Assembly: GCA_003252105.1 (NCBI GenBank)
Contig: QKDL01000067.1
Span: 1-54,329, forward strand
Reading direction: 5' to 3'
From: Arcobacter sp.
GTDB taxonomy: Bacteria > Campylobacterota > Campylobacteria > Campylobacterales > Arcobacteraceae
Length of the DNA: 54,329 nucleotides
The notes beneath the pieces are model-generated. The model searched no databases and was not told the origin of the DNA. It saw only the letters and a list, made by a program, of their open reading frames with translations. Within the stretch, counting starts at the first letter, position 1. Every line of letters starts with the position of its first letter. A program made the position numbers and the translations under genes. Shown piece by piece: positions 43,863 to 52,807 of the stretch.

Positions 43863-45050
43863 GTGAAAAAATTAGTCTTAATCTTAACGTTTTTAATCTC
43901 ATTTTGTTTTTCTCAAGAAGTACAAGAACTTACTTGGCCTAAAGGTGATACATTCTTAACATTTCTAGATTCCCATAAAATTTCCCAATCTTTATATTTT
44001 AACTTAGAAAAAGAGGATAAAGAGCTTTGTTCAGAAATCACAGCTGGTATAACATATCACTTACTTTTAGATACAGATAACACACTTAAACAAGTGCTAA
44101 TTCCTGTATCAGAAGATATTCAATTACATATATTTAAAAAAGATGATGGAACTTATACTTTTCAAACTTTACCTATAAAATATGATGAAATAGAAGAGAC
44201 TTTGGTTCTAGAAATAAACCATTCTCCATATTTAGATATCATAGAAAAAACAAACAACAAAGACTTAGCAAATGAACTTATCCGTGCTTTTAGTGCAAGT
44301 GTAGATTTTAGAGGTATGCAAAAAGGCGACCATGTTGTTATAAAATACAAACAAAAAGTTAGATTAGGAAAATACTTTGGGCAGCCAGAAATTATTGGTG
44401 CTTTAGTTGAAGTAAATAGAAAAAAGAATTATATTTTTAGAAATTTAAACGATGATAAGTATTATGATGAGACAGGAAAAAGTTTAACTAATTTCTTTTT
44501 TAAAACACCAGTTAGGTATAAAAGAATCTCAAGTAAATTCACTAAAAAAAGATATCACCCAGTTTTAAAAAGATATAGAGCCCATTTAGGTGTAGATTAT
44601 GCTGCTGCAAGAGGAACAAAAATTTATGCTGCGGCTGATGGTAAAATCATCTTTAGAGGAAGAAAAGGTGGATATGGTAATGTAATTATCATACAACATA
44701 AAAATAGCCTTAGAACTTTATATGCACACCAAAGTAAATTTAGAGGTGGATTAAAAGTTGGAAGTCGTGTAAAAAAAGGTCAACTAATAGGATATGTCGG
44801 GAATACAGGACTTAGTTCTGGACCGCATTTGCATTTAGGTTTATATAAAAATGGTAAAGCAATCGATCCATTAAAAATTATAAAAGTTACAAAAAGTAAA
44901 CTACAAGGAAGTGAGAAAACTAAATTTCTTGCTTACACAAAAAAAGTATCTAATGAGTTAGTATCTAGTATTGAAAAAATTGATTTATTAAAACCTGTAA
45001 AATTAGAAAGAACGGCATCAGCTACACAAATCAATCCAAGGAAAATTTAA
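43863..45050 (+). CDS. M23-family peptidoglycan endopeptidase, Csd3/Pgp3-like
   Basis: 395 residues with a signal peptide (to about residue 17, CFS-QE). An N-terminal autoinhibitory-type region precedes the LytM domain, whose zinc motifs HLGVDYA and HLHLG are intact (HxxxD and HxH). The size matches Helicobacter Csd3/HdpA and Campylobacter Pgp3, D,D-endopeptidase/carboxypeptidases needed for helical shape. The start is GTG at 43863 with AAAGGAAG upstream. MgtE starts at the base after its stop. Confidence 0.85.
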   Translation: MKKLVLILTFLISFCFSQEVQELTWPKGDTFLTFLDSHKISQSLYFNLEKEDKELCSEITAGITYHLLLDTDNTLKQVLIPVSEDIQLHIFKKDDGTYTFQTLPIKYDEIEETLVLEINHSPYLDIIEKTNNKDLANELIRAFSASVDFRGMQKGDHVVIKYKQKVRLGKYFGQPEIIGALVEVNRKKNYIFRNLNDDKYYDETGKSLTNFFFKTPVRYKRISSKFTKKRYHPVLKRYRAHLGVDYAAARGTKIYAAADGKIIFRGRKGGYGNVIIIQHKNSLRTLYAHQSKFRGGLKVGSRVKKGQLIGYVGNTGLSSGPHLHLGLYKNGKAIDPLKIIKVTKSKLQGSEKTKFLAYTKKVSNELVSSIEKIDLLKPVKLERTASATQINPRKI

Positions 45051-46412
45051 TTGGCTAGTGATAAAAATCAAATAGTTATAAAAGACCCTGATAAACTTTT
45101 AAAAAAGATAGATGATTTACATCCTAGTGACATTGCCCATTCATTAAAAAAGATTCATAAAAAAAACAATGAAGATTTTCTTAGAGTAATTAAAAATATA
45201 CCTGATGAGATTTTAGGTGAAGTTATATTAGAACTTCCAGATTATCTAAGAGAAGATGTTTATGAAGAATTATCTATTGAAAAACTTACAGATGCTGTAG
45301 ATGAACTAGAATCTGATGATGCTACAGATATTATCCAAGAGATTGAAGAACTTGATGAAGAAAAAGCTAGAGAAATTTTTGATGGTCTTGAAGAGGAAGA
45401 TAAACAAGAGATTGAATGGTTAAGAAGATATGAAGAGGATGAAGCTGGAGCATATATGCAAACGGAGCTTTTCTCTGCAAATCTAAATGAAACAATCCAA
45501 GCCTCATTAAATAGACTAAAACAAGGTAAAGATGAAGATGAGTTAGAAAATATCCATCAAGTTTTTATTGTAAATGATGATAAAAAACTTATAGCTTCAA
45601 TCTCTTTAGAAGATTTAATTCTTTTAGATTTTGAGAAAACTTATGAAGAGATTATAAACTCTCATGAAGAGAATAAGTTTAAACCTTATGTTGTACAAGA
45701 TAAAGATGATATTGATGAGATTGCAATACAATTTGAAAAATACGATTTAAGTGTTGTTGCTGTTGTTGGTTATCAAGATATGCTAATGGGAAGAATCACT
45801 TCAGATGATATTTTAGATGTTATTGAAGAAAATGCAACAGAACAGATGTATCAATTAGCAGGGGTTAATGATGACTTTGAGCATGATGACAATCTATTTG
45901 TAACAGCAAAAAAACGTTCTTTGTGGTTATTAATAAACTTGGGTACAGCAATTTTAGCCTCTTTAGTTATTGGTTTATTTGATGAAACTATTCAATCTTA
46001 TGTAGCTTTAGCAATACTTATGCCTATAGTAGCTTCCATGGGTGGAAATGCAGGAACACAAACCTTAGCCGTTATGGTAAGACAGTTAGCTTTGGGAGAT
46101 ATTGATTATGATAATAGTAAAGATGCTATAAAAAAAGAGGTTTTTATCTCCTTGTTTAATGGTTTTTTATTTGCTTTTATTATTGGAATCATTGCTTGGC
46201 TTTGGTTTAATGTAGCTCTTTTAGGTCTTGTAATAGCCCTATCCATGATAATAAATCTATTTAGTGCAGGTTTTTTTGGTGCTTCAATCCCTCTTGTTCT
46301 TAAGAGATTAGATATAGACCCTGCAATTGGAAGTACAGTTCTTCTTACAACAGTAACTGATATTGTTGGATTTTTTAGCTTTTTAATGTTGGCAAAAGTT
46401 ATCCTTTTATAA
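45051..46412 (+). CDS. mgtE: Magnesium transporter MgtE
   Basis: 453 residues. An acidic helical N-domain (about 1-130) is followed by two CBS domains (about 135-265) that sense Mg2+, and five membrane helices with the pore motif MGGNAGTQT. The TTG start at 45051 has AAGGAAAA upstream and directly abuts the stop of the M23 gene, so the two are co-transcribed. Confidence 0.95.
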   Translation: MASDKNQIVIKDPDKLLKKIDDLHPSDIAHSLKKIHKKNNEDFLRVIKNIPDEILGEVILELPDYLREDVYEELSIEKLTDAVDELESDDATDIIQEIEELDEEKAREIFDGLEEEDKQEIEWLRRYEEDEAGAYMQTELFSANLNETIQASLNRLKQGKDEDELENIHQVFIVNDDKKLIASISLEDLILLDFEKTYEEIINSHEENKFKPYVVQDKDDIDEIAIQFEKYDLSVVAVVGYQDMLMGRITSDDILDVIEENATEQMYQLAGVNDDFEHDDNLFVTAKKRSLWLLINLGTAILASLVIGLFDETIQSYVALAILMPIVASMGGNAGTQTLAVMVRQLALGDIDYDNSKDAIKKEVFISLFNGFLFAFIIGIIAWLWFNVALLGLVIALSMIINLFSAGFFGASIPLVLKRLDIDPAIGSTVLLTTVTDIVGFFSFLMLAKVILL

Positions 46413-46422
46413 AAGGATAACT
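46397..46422. terminator. Bidirectional terminator between mgtE and folE
   Basis: A perfect 26-base palindrome (AGTTATCCTTT-TATA-AAAGGATAACT) contains the mgtE stop and lies just before the folE stop. On the plus strand it is followed by CTCTTTATTT. Confidence 0.85.
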
Positions 46423-46424
46423 CT

Positions 46425-46997
46425 TTATTTGTGTAAGGATTGAGCTATAATAGATAAAAACTCATCTTTTGTTTTTTTCTCTCGTTTAAACAATCCTCTA
46501 AGTGCAGATGTTACAGTTGTAGAACATATTTTTTCTACTCCTCTCATCTCCATGCACATATGTCTTGCATCTATCATAACTGCTACACCTTTTGGTTCTA
46601 AAGCTTCATGTAAGGCATCACAGATTTGTTCTGTCATTTGTTCTTGAATTTGTAATCTTCTAGCAAATACATCTACAACTCTTGGTATTTTACTAAGTCC
46701 AACAACTTTTCCATTTGGGATATACGCTACGTGAGCTTTTCCAATTATTGGCAACATATGATGCTCACACATAGAATAAAACTCAATATCTTTTATAACT
46801 ACCATCTCATCATTTGAACTTGTAAAAAGTGCAGAGTTAATTATCTCTTTTGGGTCTTGGTTATATCCACTACACATAAACTCAAAAGCTTTTCTTACTC
46901 TACTTGGAGTCTTTTCTAACCCTTCTCTGTTTACATCTTCACCAATATACTCTAAAATATTTTTTATAGAATTTTCAAATTCTAATTCTTTACTCAT
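46425..46997 (-). CDS. folE: GTP cyclohydrolase I
   Basis: 190 residues, catalysing the first step of folate synthesis. The zinc-binding [27 protein letters not shown] and the second zinc Cys in [10 protein letters not shown] are present. Eleven bases separate it from the end of the upstream competence operon gene on the same strand. Confidence 0.97.
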   Translation of the reverse strand: MSKELEFENSIKNILEYIGEDVNREGLEKTPSRVRKAFEFMCSGYNQDPKEIINSALFTSSNDEMVVIKDIEFYSMCEHHMLPIIGKAHVAYIPNGKVVGLSKIPRVVDVFARRLQIQEQMTEQICDALHEALEPKGVAVMIDARHMCMEMRGVEKICSTTVTSALRGLFKREKKTKDEFLSIIAQSLHK

Positions 46998-47008
46998 CTA
47001 ATACCCTC

Positions 47009-48196
47009 TTAAATTTTAAGCACATCACCAATACTCCATAATGGTACAAAAATAGCTAATATAATCCATATTATAAGTAACATTATGATGATAAAAAATA
47101 TTGGTTCTATTGCCATTGAAAGAAATTTTAACTTATCATTAAATTTTCTTTTATAAATATTTTTAATCTCACCTACAGTTATTTGCAAGGAGTTTGATAT
47201 CTCACCTGTTTTAATCAAACTTAATGTAAGTTCATCAAATAATTTTGATTGTTCTAAAGAATACTCTATACTCTTTCCACTTTTTAATAAGTTTTCAATC
47301 TGAGTAATTCTATCTAAAACGAAATAATTTTTTATTAAAACTTTCGAATTTGTAAAGGAGTCATGAAATTTATAACCATTATTTAATAGACTTTCCATAC
47401 ATAAAAAATATTCATAAAATATTTTATCAGTATATAAACCACTAAAAAAATAAAGCTTTTTTGCAACAATATAGTTTAGAAAAAATTTTATTTTTTCATA
47501 TTTTTTATATAATGAAATTAAAAAAATAAAAGAAAAAAACACAAACAATAGAATAAGTCCCAAATAGTTTTCATATATATTTTTTGCACTAAAAAGCATT
47601 TTTGTAGCAAAAGACAACTCCATTTTGTATTGAATAAACATAATTTCAAACTTTGGAACAACAATTTTAAATATACCAATCAAGGCTGATATAAAAGTTA
47701 TCACTAAAATCATTGGATAAAATAAAGCTTTTTTGAACTCCTTTTTTATCAAATAGTTTTCATCTAATATACTACTTATTATTTTGATAAAAGATGTAGT
47801 GTTTCCACTATTTTTTAATATTGAAAAAAAAGATATAACCATAGAGTTTAGTTTATACTCTTTTACTAACAAACTTATATCTGTACTACTATAAAGGTTT
47901 GTTCTAATTGTGTTTATAAACTCTTTTACTATTTTATCTTTTTGAGCATTATGTAATATTCTTAAAGCTTCATCAAGTAAAATATTTGAATCTAACATAA
48001 CATTTAATTCATAAAATAACTGTTTTAGCTTCTTGTCTGATATCTTTTTTCTAGAAGTTAATTCTTTATTTAAAAGTTTTACTTTTTTTTCTATTTTTAT
48101 TACATTATCTGGCAACTTATTTGAATCAATTTGCTCTTTAGTAAACATAGATTTTTTTATTTTTGAATTTTCTTGATATGTTACTTCAAACTCCAT
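47009..48196 (-). CDS. ctsF: Type II secretion/competence inner-membrane protein (GspF/CtsF-like)
   Basis: 395 residues with two T2SSF domains, each with helix pairs: the first around residues 165-215 and the second near the C-terminus (FFIIIMLLIIWIILAIF). It forms the platform of a type II secretion or type IV pilus-like machine. The length and the position directly after the ATPase are the same as Campylobacter CtsF, which is needed for natural transformation. The first codon overlaps the ATPase stop. The ctsF name is by analogy. Confidence 0.8.
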   Translation of the reverse strand: MEFEVTYQENSKIKKSMFTKEQIDSNKLPDNVIKIEKKVKLLNKELTSRKKISDKKLKQLFYELNVMLDSNILLDEALRILHNAQKDKIVKEFINTIRTNLYSSTDISLLVKEYKLNSMVISFFSILKNSGNTTSFIKIISSILDENYLIKKEFKKALFYPMILVITFISALIGIFKIVVPKFEIMFIQYKMELSFATKMLFSAKNIYENYLGLILLFVFFSFIFLISLYKKYEKIKFFLNYIVAKKLYFFSGLYTDKIFYEYFLCMESLLNNGYKFHDSFTNSKVLIKNYFVLDRITQIENLLKSGKSIEYSLEQSKLFDELTLSLIKTGEISNSLQITVGEIKNIYKRKFNDKLKFLSMAIEPIFFIIIMLLIIWIILAIFVPLWSIGDVLKI

Positions 48197-49551
48197 TATA
48201 ACACCTTATAAACCTCGTCTAATGTTGTAATATTTTCTTCTACTTTTAAAATACCATCATCTAACATTGTTTTAAAATTGATTTGTTTTAAATACTCATT
48301 TATCTCATTAAGCGCTGAACCTTTTAATATCATTGAAGATATATTATTGTCTATATTTAAAACTTCAGCTATACAACTTCGCCCACTGTAAAAAGTAAAA
48401 TTACATCTACTACACCCTTTTCCTTTACAATATTTACAAAGGTTTAAAATTAATCTTTGTGAAATAATATATTTTAAAGTACTAGATAAAAGATATTTGT
48501 CAGCTTTTAAATCAATAAGTCTAAAAACTGTTTCAATAGAATTATTAGCATGTATTGAAGCAAAAACTATATGTCCTGTAAGTGAAGCTTGAAGAGCTAT
48601 TTGTAAAGAGTAAGAATCTCTTATTTCACCTATTAAGATTATATCTGGGTCTTGTCTTAAAATATTTTTTAATACCTTATCAAAACTAAGTCCAATCTCA
48701 TCTTGAATATTAACTTGCTGTACTTGAGGGATTTTATATTCTACTGGATCTTCTATAGTTATGATTTTTTTATGTTGGGTATTTAACATCTGAATTATTG
48801 AATATAAAGTTGTACTTTTCCCACTACCTGTTGGACCAGAGATTAAAACTAATCCCTGATTCAATCTCAATATCTTTTCAACTTTACTAAACATATCTGA
48901 AGAAAAGCCTAAAGTTTTTAAATCTTTTTTTACTTTATTACTATGCAACACTCTTAAAACTATGGATTCTCCATAAATTGTTGGCATAGTTGATATCCTA
49001 AAATCATATTTTACTTTTTCTATATAATAAGAGAATGAGCTATCTAAAGGGAGTCTATTTTGTGTGATATCAAGGTTTGATATCATTTTTAAATATGAAC
49101 TGATAACAGTAATAAAACTTTTTTTGAATATATAAAAAAGTTTTAATATCCCATCTATCCTATATCTTATAACTATACTGTTTTCTAAACTCTCTATATG
49201 AATATCGCTACTTCTTAAAGTTATAGCTTTAAATAAGATTTTATTGATAAACTCTTCAATATATTTAGAATTTATTTCACTTTTTTTAATACACAAAATG
49301 GATAGATTATATAACCTTATTCTATTTTCGATATCATCAAGAAAAAAAAGTATAAACTCTTTTTTTAGATAAAAATTTTTTATTAAATATTTTGTATCCA
49401 GATTTTCAACTTGGCTATCATTACAACTAAATATATTTAGATATACACCATCTAACCTAATAGGCAAAATTAGACTTTGTTTTAATTTTTCAAATGAATA
49501 ATTTTCTATTAAATTATAATCTATGATATTGTTAAAAAGTTCTTTCATCAA
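48196..49551 (-). CDS. ctsE: Type II secretion/competence ATPase (GspE/CtsE-like)
   Basis: 451 residues. It has Walker A SGPTGSGKSTTL, an Asp box (TIEDPVEYKIPQVQQ), Walker B DPDIILIGEIRD, a His box (TGHIVFASIHAN), and a zinc tetracysteine (CKYCKGKGCSRC). It is a hexameric motor that powers a pseudopilus or DNA uptake. It is shorter than typical PilB because the N-terminal domain is reduced. It overlaps the genes on both sides. The ctsE name is by analogy to Campylobacter operon order. Confidence 0.87.
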   Translation of the reverse strand: MMKELFNNIIDYNLIENYSFEKLKQSLILPIRLDGVYLNIFSCNDSQVENLDTKYLIKNFYLKKEFILFFLDDIENRIRLYNLSILCIKKSEINSKYIEEFINKILFKAITLRSSDIHIESLENSIVIRYRIDGILKLFYIFKKSFITVISSYLKMISNLDITQNRLPLDSSFSYYIEKVKYDFRISTMPTIYGESIVLRVLHSNKVKKDLKTLGFSSDMFSKVEKILRLNQGLVLISGPTGSGKSTTLYSIIQMLNTQHKKIITIEDPVEYKIPQVQQVNIQDEIGLSFDKVLKNILRQDPDIILIGEIRDSYSLQIALQASLTGHIVFASIHANNSIETVFRLIDLKADKYLLSSTLKYIISQRLILNLCKYCKGKGCSRCNFTFYSGRSCIAEVLNIDNNISSMILKGSALNEINEYLKQINFKTMLDDGILKVEENITTLDEVYKVL

Positions 49552-50170
49552 ATATTTCCATTGTAAAGCTATTATTTTTGTTTTTTAATACAACTGTATC
49601 AACACCAATATTTACAATCTCATATTTATCTACATGTTCACCAATACTTAACCATTTTTGATTTATATAAGCTTTATCTCCTATTATTGCAGTTAATTTA
49701 TAACTTGATTTATTTATAATTTCTTTAAAATATTTACTTAAATCTAATTTCTCTTTTATATAAAATCTATCAAAAGATATTGTTAGTGTTTTTATTTCCA
49801 AACTATCTTCTATAGAAACTATTTTTGAATAAGGGTTATACTCTTCTATAAATTTTAGAAACTCTATATACTCTTCAAGTTTTTTTATCTTCACTACTAT
49901 TTTTATTTGATTTTTTTTGTTTGATAATTCAATAATTTGTATTTTTTTAGAAGCAAGATAATCTTCTATATTTTTTAGTATCTCTACACTATTGATATTT
50001 ATATCAATATTTTGTATATCTATAGTGTTTATTACTCTTTTTTGATTTTGATTATTTCCTTCGAAAAATGTAAAATAGAAAAGAAAAATCAGAGGCACTA
50101 AAAATAGTTCTGCTTTGATTAGTATTGATAAACTATCATATTTACTTTCAATTGATTTCAAAAATTGCAT
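49532..50170 (-). CDS. Membrane-anchored competence/secretion accessory protein
   Basis: 212 residues with a short cytoplasmic N-terminus, one membrane helix (about 17-33) and a periplasmic domain with a C-terminal GspC/PilP-like segment (KAYINQKWLSIGEHVDKYEI, VVLKNKNNSFTMEI). The middle part (NKKNQIKIVVKIKKLEEY) could be a PilO/GspM-like fold. It overlaps genes on both sides, a tightly coupled operon. It is probably an assembly subunit; the exact counterpart (CtsX/CtsP type) is not clear. Confidence 0.65.
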   Translation of the reverse strand: MQFLKSIESKYDSLSILIKAELFLVPLIFLFYFTFFEGNNQNQKRVINTIDIQNIDININSVEILKNIEDYLASKKIQIIELSNKKNQIKIVVKIKKLEEYIEFLKFIEEYNPYSKIVSIEDSLEIKTLTISFDRFYIKEKLDLSKYFKEIINKSSYKLTAIIGDKAYINQKWLSIGEHVDKYEIVNIGVDTVVLKNKNNSFTMEIFDERTF

Positions 50171-50951
50171 TTGCTATATACTCTTTTTTATCTTTATTAA
50201 ACTCAATTTTCTCAATTGAACTATTATTATATAACTTTAAAAATCTATATAAATTCTCTTTTTCATTAGATTTCAACACAGTAGATATTTTTGAATTTTT
50301 CACTATATAAGAGAAAATTTGGATATTCTCTTTATTGGCTTCTAGATATATTTTTAATAGATTTTCTGATAAATACTTAAACTTATTCTCTTTTTGTATC
50401 TGCATTATATTTTTATTTATTTCCTGCAACTCATTGTTTTTGATTTTTTGATTATTTGTTGCAAAATATAAAATACAAATTCCCATTAAAATAAAATAAG
50501 ATACAAATATTTTAAACTCATAATTATTTTTAGTTTTAAGTAAATTTACCTTTGGGGCTTTTAAATAATTCAGTGAAAAATTTTCATCAATAATACTAAC
50601 TTTTAAATTTTCTAAGTTAAAACTACTTTTTATAAAACTTATTAACTCATCATTATCTATACTCTGAGTTTTTTGAAAATAATATGGTAAAGAATTCTTA
50701 TAAAGTATAAAAAAATTGTTTGTAATAAAAAGTTCAAAACCTTTACTTTGAAGATTTAACAAAGATTTTAAAAAAGCTTTTTGACTTTCAAATATCATGA
50801 TTATATACTTTTTAAACTCTTCAACAAAAGAATAAAAGATATAACTATTTTTAGGAAATTCAAGATTATGTTGTTTAAGATTTGTTAGAATAAAATCTTT
50901 TAATAAGATATGTGAGATTTGTTCAGTTGCTTCTATTTCAAAAACTTCAAT
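50148..50951 (-). CDS. First gene of competence/secretion operon, probable non-ATG start
   Basis: The frame is open from 50996 and reads IEVFEIEATEQISHILLKDF before the first ATG at 50798, which has no ribosome site. AAGGA at 50963-50959 lies seven bases before an ATT at 50951, so I propose translation starts at ATT. An ATG-to-ATT mutation with lower expression is the alternative. The predicted protein (267 residues) has a cytoplasmic N-terminus, one helix (YFILMGICILYFAT) and a periplasmic coiled segment, like PilM/N- or GspL/M-type subunits. If translation began at 50798 the protein would have 216 residues. Confidence 0.6.
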   Translation of the reverse strand: MEVFEIEATEQISHILLKDFILTNLKQHNLEFPKNSYIFYSFVEEFKKYIIMIFESQKAFLKSLLNLQSKGFELFITNNFFILYKNSLPYYFQKTQSIDNDELISFIKSSFNLENLKVSIIDENFSLNYLKAPKVNLLKTKNNYEFKIFVSYFILMGICILYFATNNQKIKNNELQEINKNIMQIQKENKFKYLSENLLKIYLEANKENIQIFSYIVKNSKISTVLKSNEKENLYRFLKLYNNSSIEKIEFNKDKKEYIANAIFEIN

Positions 50952-51032
50952 AATAAAATCCTTATATTTTATAATGTATTTTATTATTAAAAAGTTTTAA
51001 GAAAGATTAAATAAATATATTTTTTTATTATT

Positions 51033-51917
51033 TTAAAAGGTTACATCATAACCCAATTCTTTTAGTCCTTGCTTATTTTTAGTCCAGCCTTTTTTGATAG
51101 ATACAAATAGTTCTAGATAACATTTTCTTCCTGTAAGCTTTTCTATTTTAAGTCTTGCATCTTTTCCTATACGTTTAATAGCTGTTGCACCCTTTCCTAT
51201 TATCATCCCTTTTTGTGTACTTTTTTGAACTATAATAGTTGCTTTGATAACATCTAAGTCTTTTTTTTCTTCCACTTTATTTATAAGAACATCAGTCTCA
51301 TATGGAATCTCATCAGAGATATTTTCGAAAATAGATTCTCTAATAAACTCTTTAAAGATATCCCTTAAATGCTCAGTTGTTAAGATTTCAGGATCAAACA
51401 AATATGGATGTTCTGGAAGGTTTTTCACTACTACATCTAATATATCTGAGTGTTTAGTTTGCTTTTTGATTGATACAGGAATTACAGCTTCATATTTATC
51501 TTGATATTTTTCATACTCTTTTATCTTTGCCATAACTTCATTGTTTGTAACATTATCTATTTTTGTAAGAAGTAAAATATGTTTTGTATTTTTTCTATTT
51601 TTTTCTAGAAAGCTCTCATAATGATGAAGTTTATCAGTAACAGGAGCTAAAAATAAAATCAAATCACAGTCACCAATAGCCTTTAAAGCCTCATCAAGCA
51701 TAAATTGATTTAAAAGTTTTTCTGTTTCATGTAATCCTGGAGTATCAACAAATACAACTTGGTCATCATTGTGCATAACTATTATATTTGATCTTTTTCT
51801 TGTAGCATTTGCTTTGTGAGAAACCATTGCTATTTTTTCACCTACTAGCCAGTTTAAAAGTGAGCTTTTACCTGCATTTGGACGTCCAACTACTGAAACA
51901 TAACCACATCTTGTCAA
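51033..51917 (-). CDS. era: GTPase Era
   Basis: 294 residues, a ribosome-assembly GTPase that binds 16S rRNA. G1 GRPNAGKSS, G3 DTPG, G4 LTKID and the C-terminal KH domain with GKGATAIKRIGKDARLKIE are present. The start is TTG at 51917 with AAGGA upstream. Confidence 0.96.
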   Translation of the reverse strand: MTRCGYVSVVGRPNAGKSSLLNWLVGEKIAMVSHKANATRKRSNIIVMHNDDQVVFVDTPGLHETEKLLNQFMLDEALKAIGDCDLILFLAPVTDKLHHYESFLEKNRKNTKHILLLTKIDNVTNNEVMAKIKEYEKYQDKYEAVIPVSIKKQTKHSDILDVVVKNLPEHPYLFDPEILTTEHLRDIFKEFIRESIFENISDEIPYETDVLINKVEEKKDLDVIKATIIVQKSTQKGMIIGKGATAIKRIGKDARLKIEKLTGRKCYLELFVSIKKGWTKNKQGLKELGYDVTF

Positions 51918-52027
51918 TTTATATCCTTAATTATTTTAATTATGACATTATAACAAAATCTTTCTACTTATCCTCTTCTAAAGATTTATAATGTTAACAT
52001 TTATTATATAAAATAAGGATATTTATT

Positions 52028-52657
52028 ATGATAGGAAACATAAATGCAACAACTCAAGTATCTCAAGTAAGTCAAACTAAGAATAGTTTAAGTTATGAAC
52101 AGGAAGTGTCAAAAGTTGATTATAGCAATTATTCTTTAAGTAACTTAAGAGAAATTCCTTACGAGGAAGCTAAAGCTAATATTGAAGATATAAAACAAAG
52201 ACAAAATGAATTGATTGAAAATGGAGCTTTAGAAAATGAGCTAAAAGGGACAAATATTGCATTGACTATGCAATTAAGTAAATTAAATTATTCCGATAAT
52301 GATAAATTCAATAAAGCACTTTATGAAAGTGTTCAAACTATAAAAGATCCTGCTAAGGCGATGATGTTTGACCTTGAAATAAGTGTAAATATGAATGATT
52401 ATTATTACGGGAAAGACACTTATGCTAGTTTTGTGGTAGGAAATGATGAAATACATTCATATAAAGAAAGTTTAACCAAAACTCAGATATCAAGCATAAA
52501 TTTTGATGCTTTTATAGATAGTATGCTTAAAACTTTTACAGAAAATTATAATAATACTTCCTCTTCTGTAAAAGATCAATACAAAGAGCTTGTTGATAAC
52601 TATACTACACTTAAAGATAACTATCAAAGTAGTATTAGGGAACCTTATTATGTTTAA
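52028..52657 (+). CDS. Hypothetical protein (209 aa)
   Basis: Soluble, acidic, asparagine- and serine-rich protein with a disordered start (IGNINATTQVSQVSQTKNS) and helical middle (IPYEEAKANIEDIKQRQNE). The sequence style recalls flagellar or secreted proteins of Arcobacteraceae, but no family is recognised. AAGGA lies before the ATG. It stands alone between era and comM. Confidence 0.6.
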   Translation: MIGNINATTQVSQVSQTKNSLSYEQEVSKVDYSNYSLSNLREIPYEEAKANIEDIKQRQNELIENGALENELKGTNIALTMQLSKLNYSDNDKFNKALYESVQTIKDPAKAMMFDLEISVNMNDYYYGKDTYASFVVGNDEIHSYKESLTKTQISSINFDAFIDSMLKTFTENYNNTSSSVKDQYKELVDNYTTLKDNYQSSIREPYYV

Positions 52658-52807
52658 GCGTGGAGAACAAAAAATATATTTTATCTACAAAAAAAACTCC
52701 TTAGGTAGATATACTATACAATTAGATAAGAATATAAAAATGACTAAAGCATAACCAAGGCTTAAGGGGTGAACTCCTCTAAAATTTAAAATAAATAGGC
52801 TATAAAA

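Noticed and set aside
52650..52754. 34-codon frame after the 209-aa gene
   Set aside because: It begins inside the end of the preceding gene without a ribosome site and resembles no known protein. Too weak to call.
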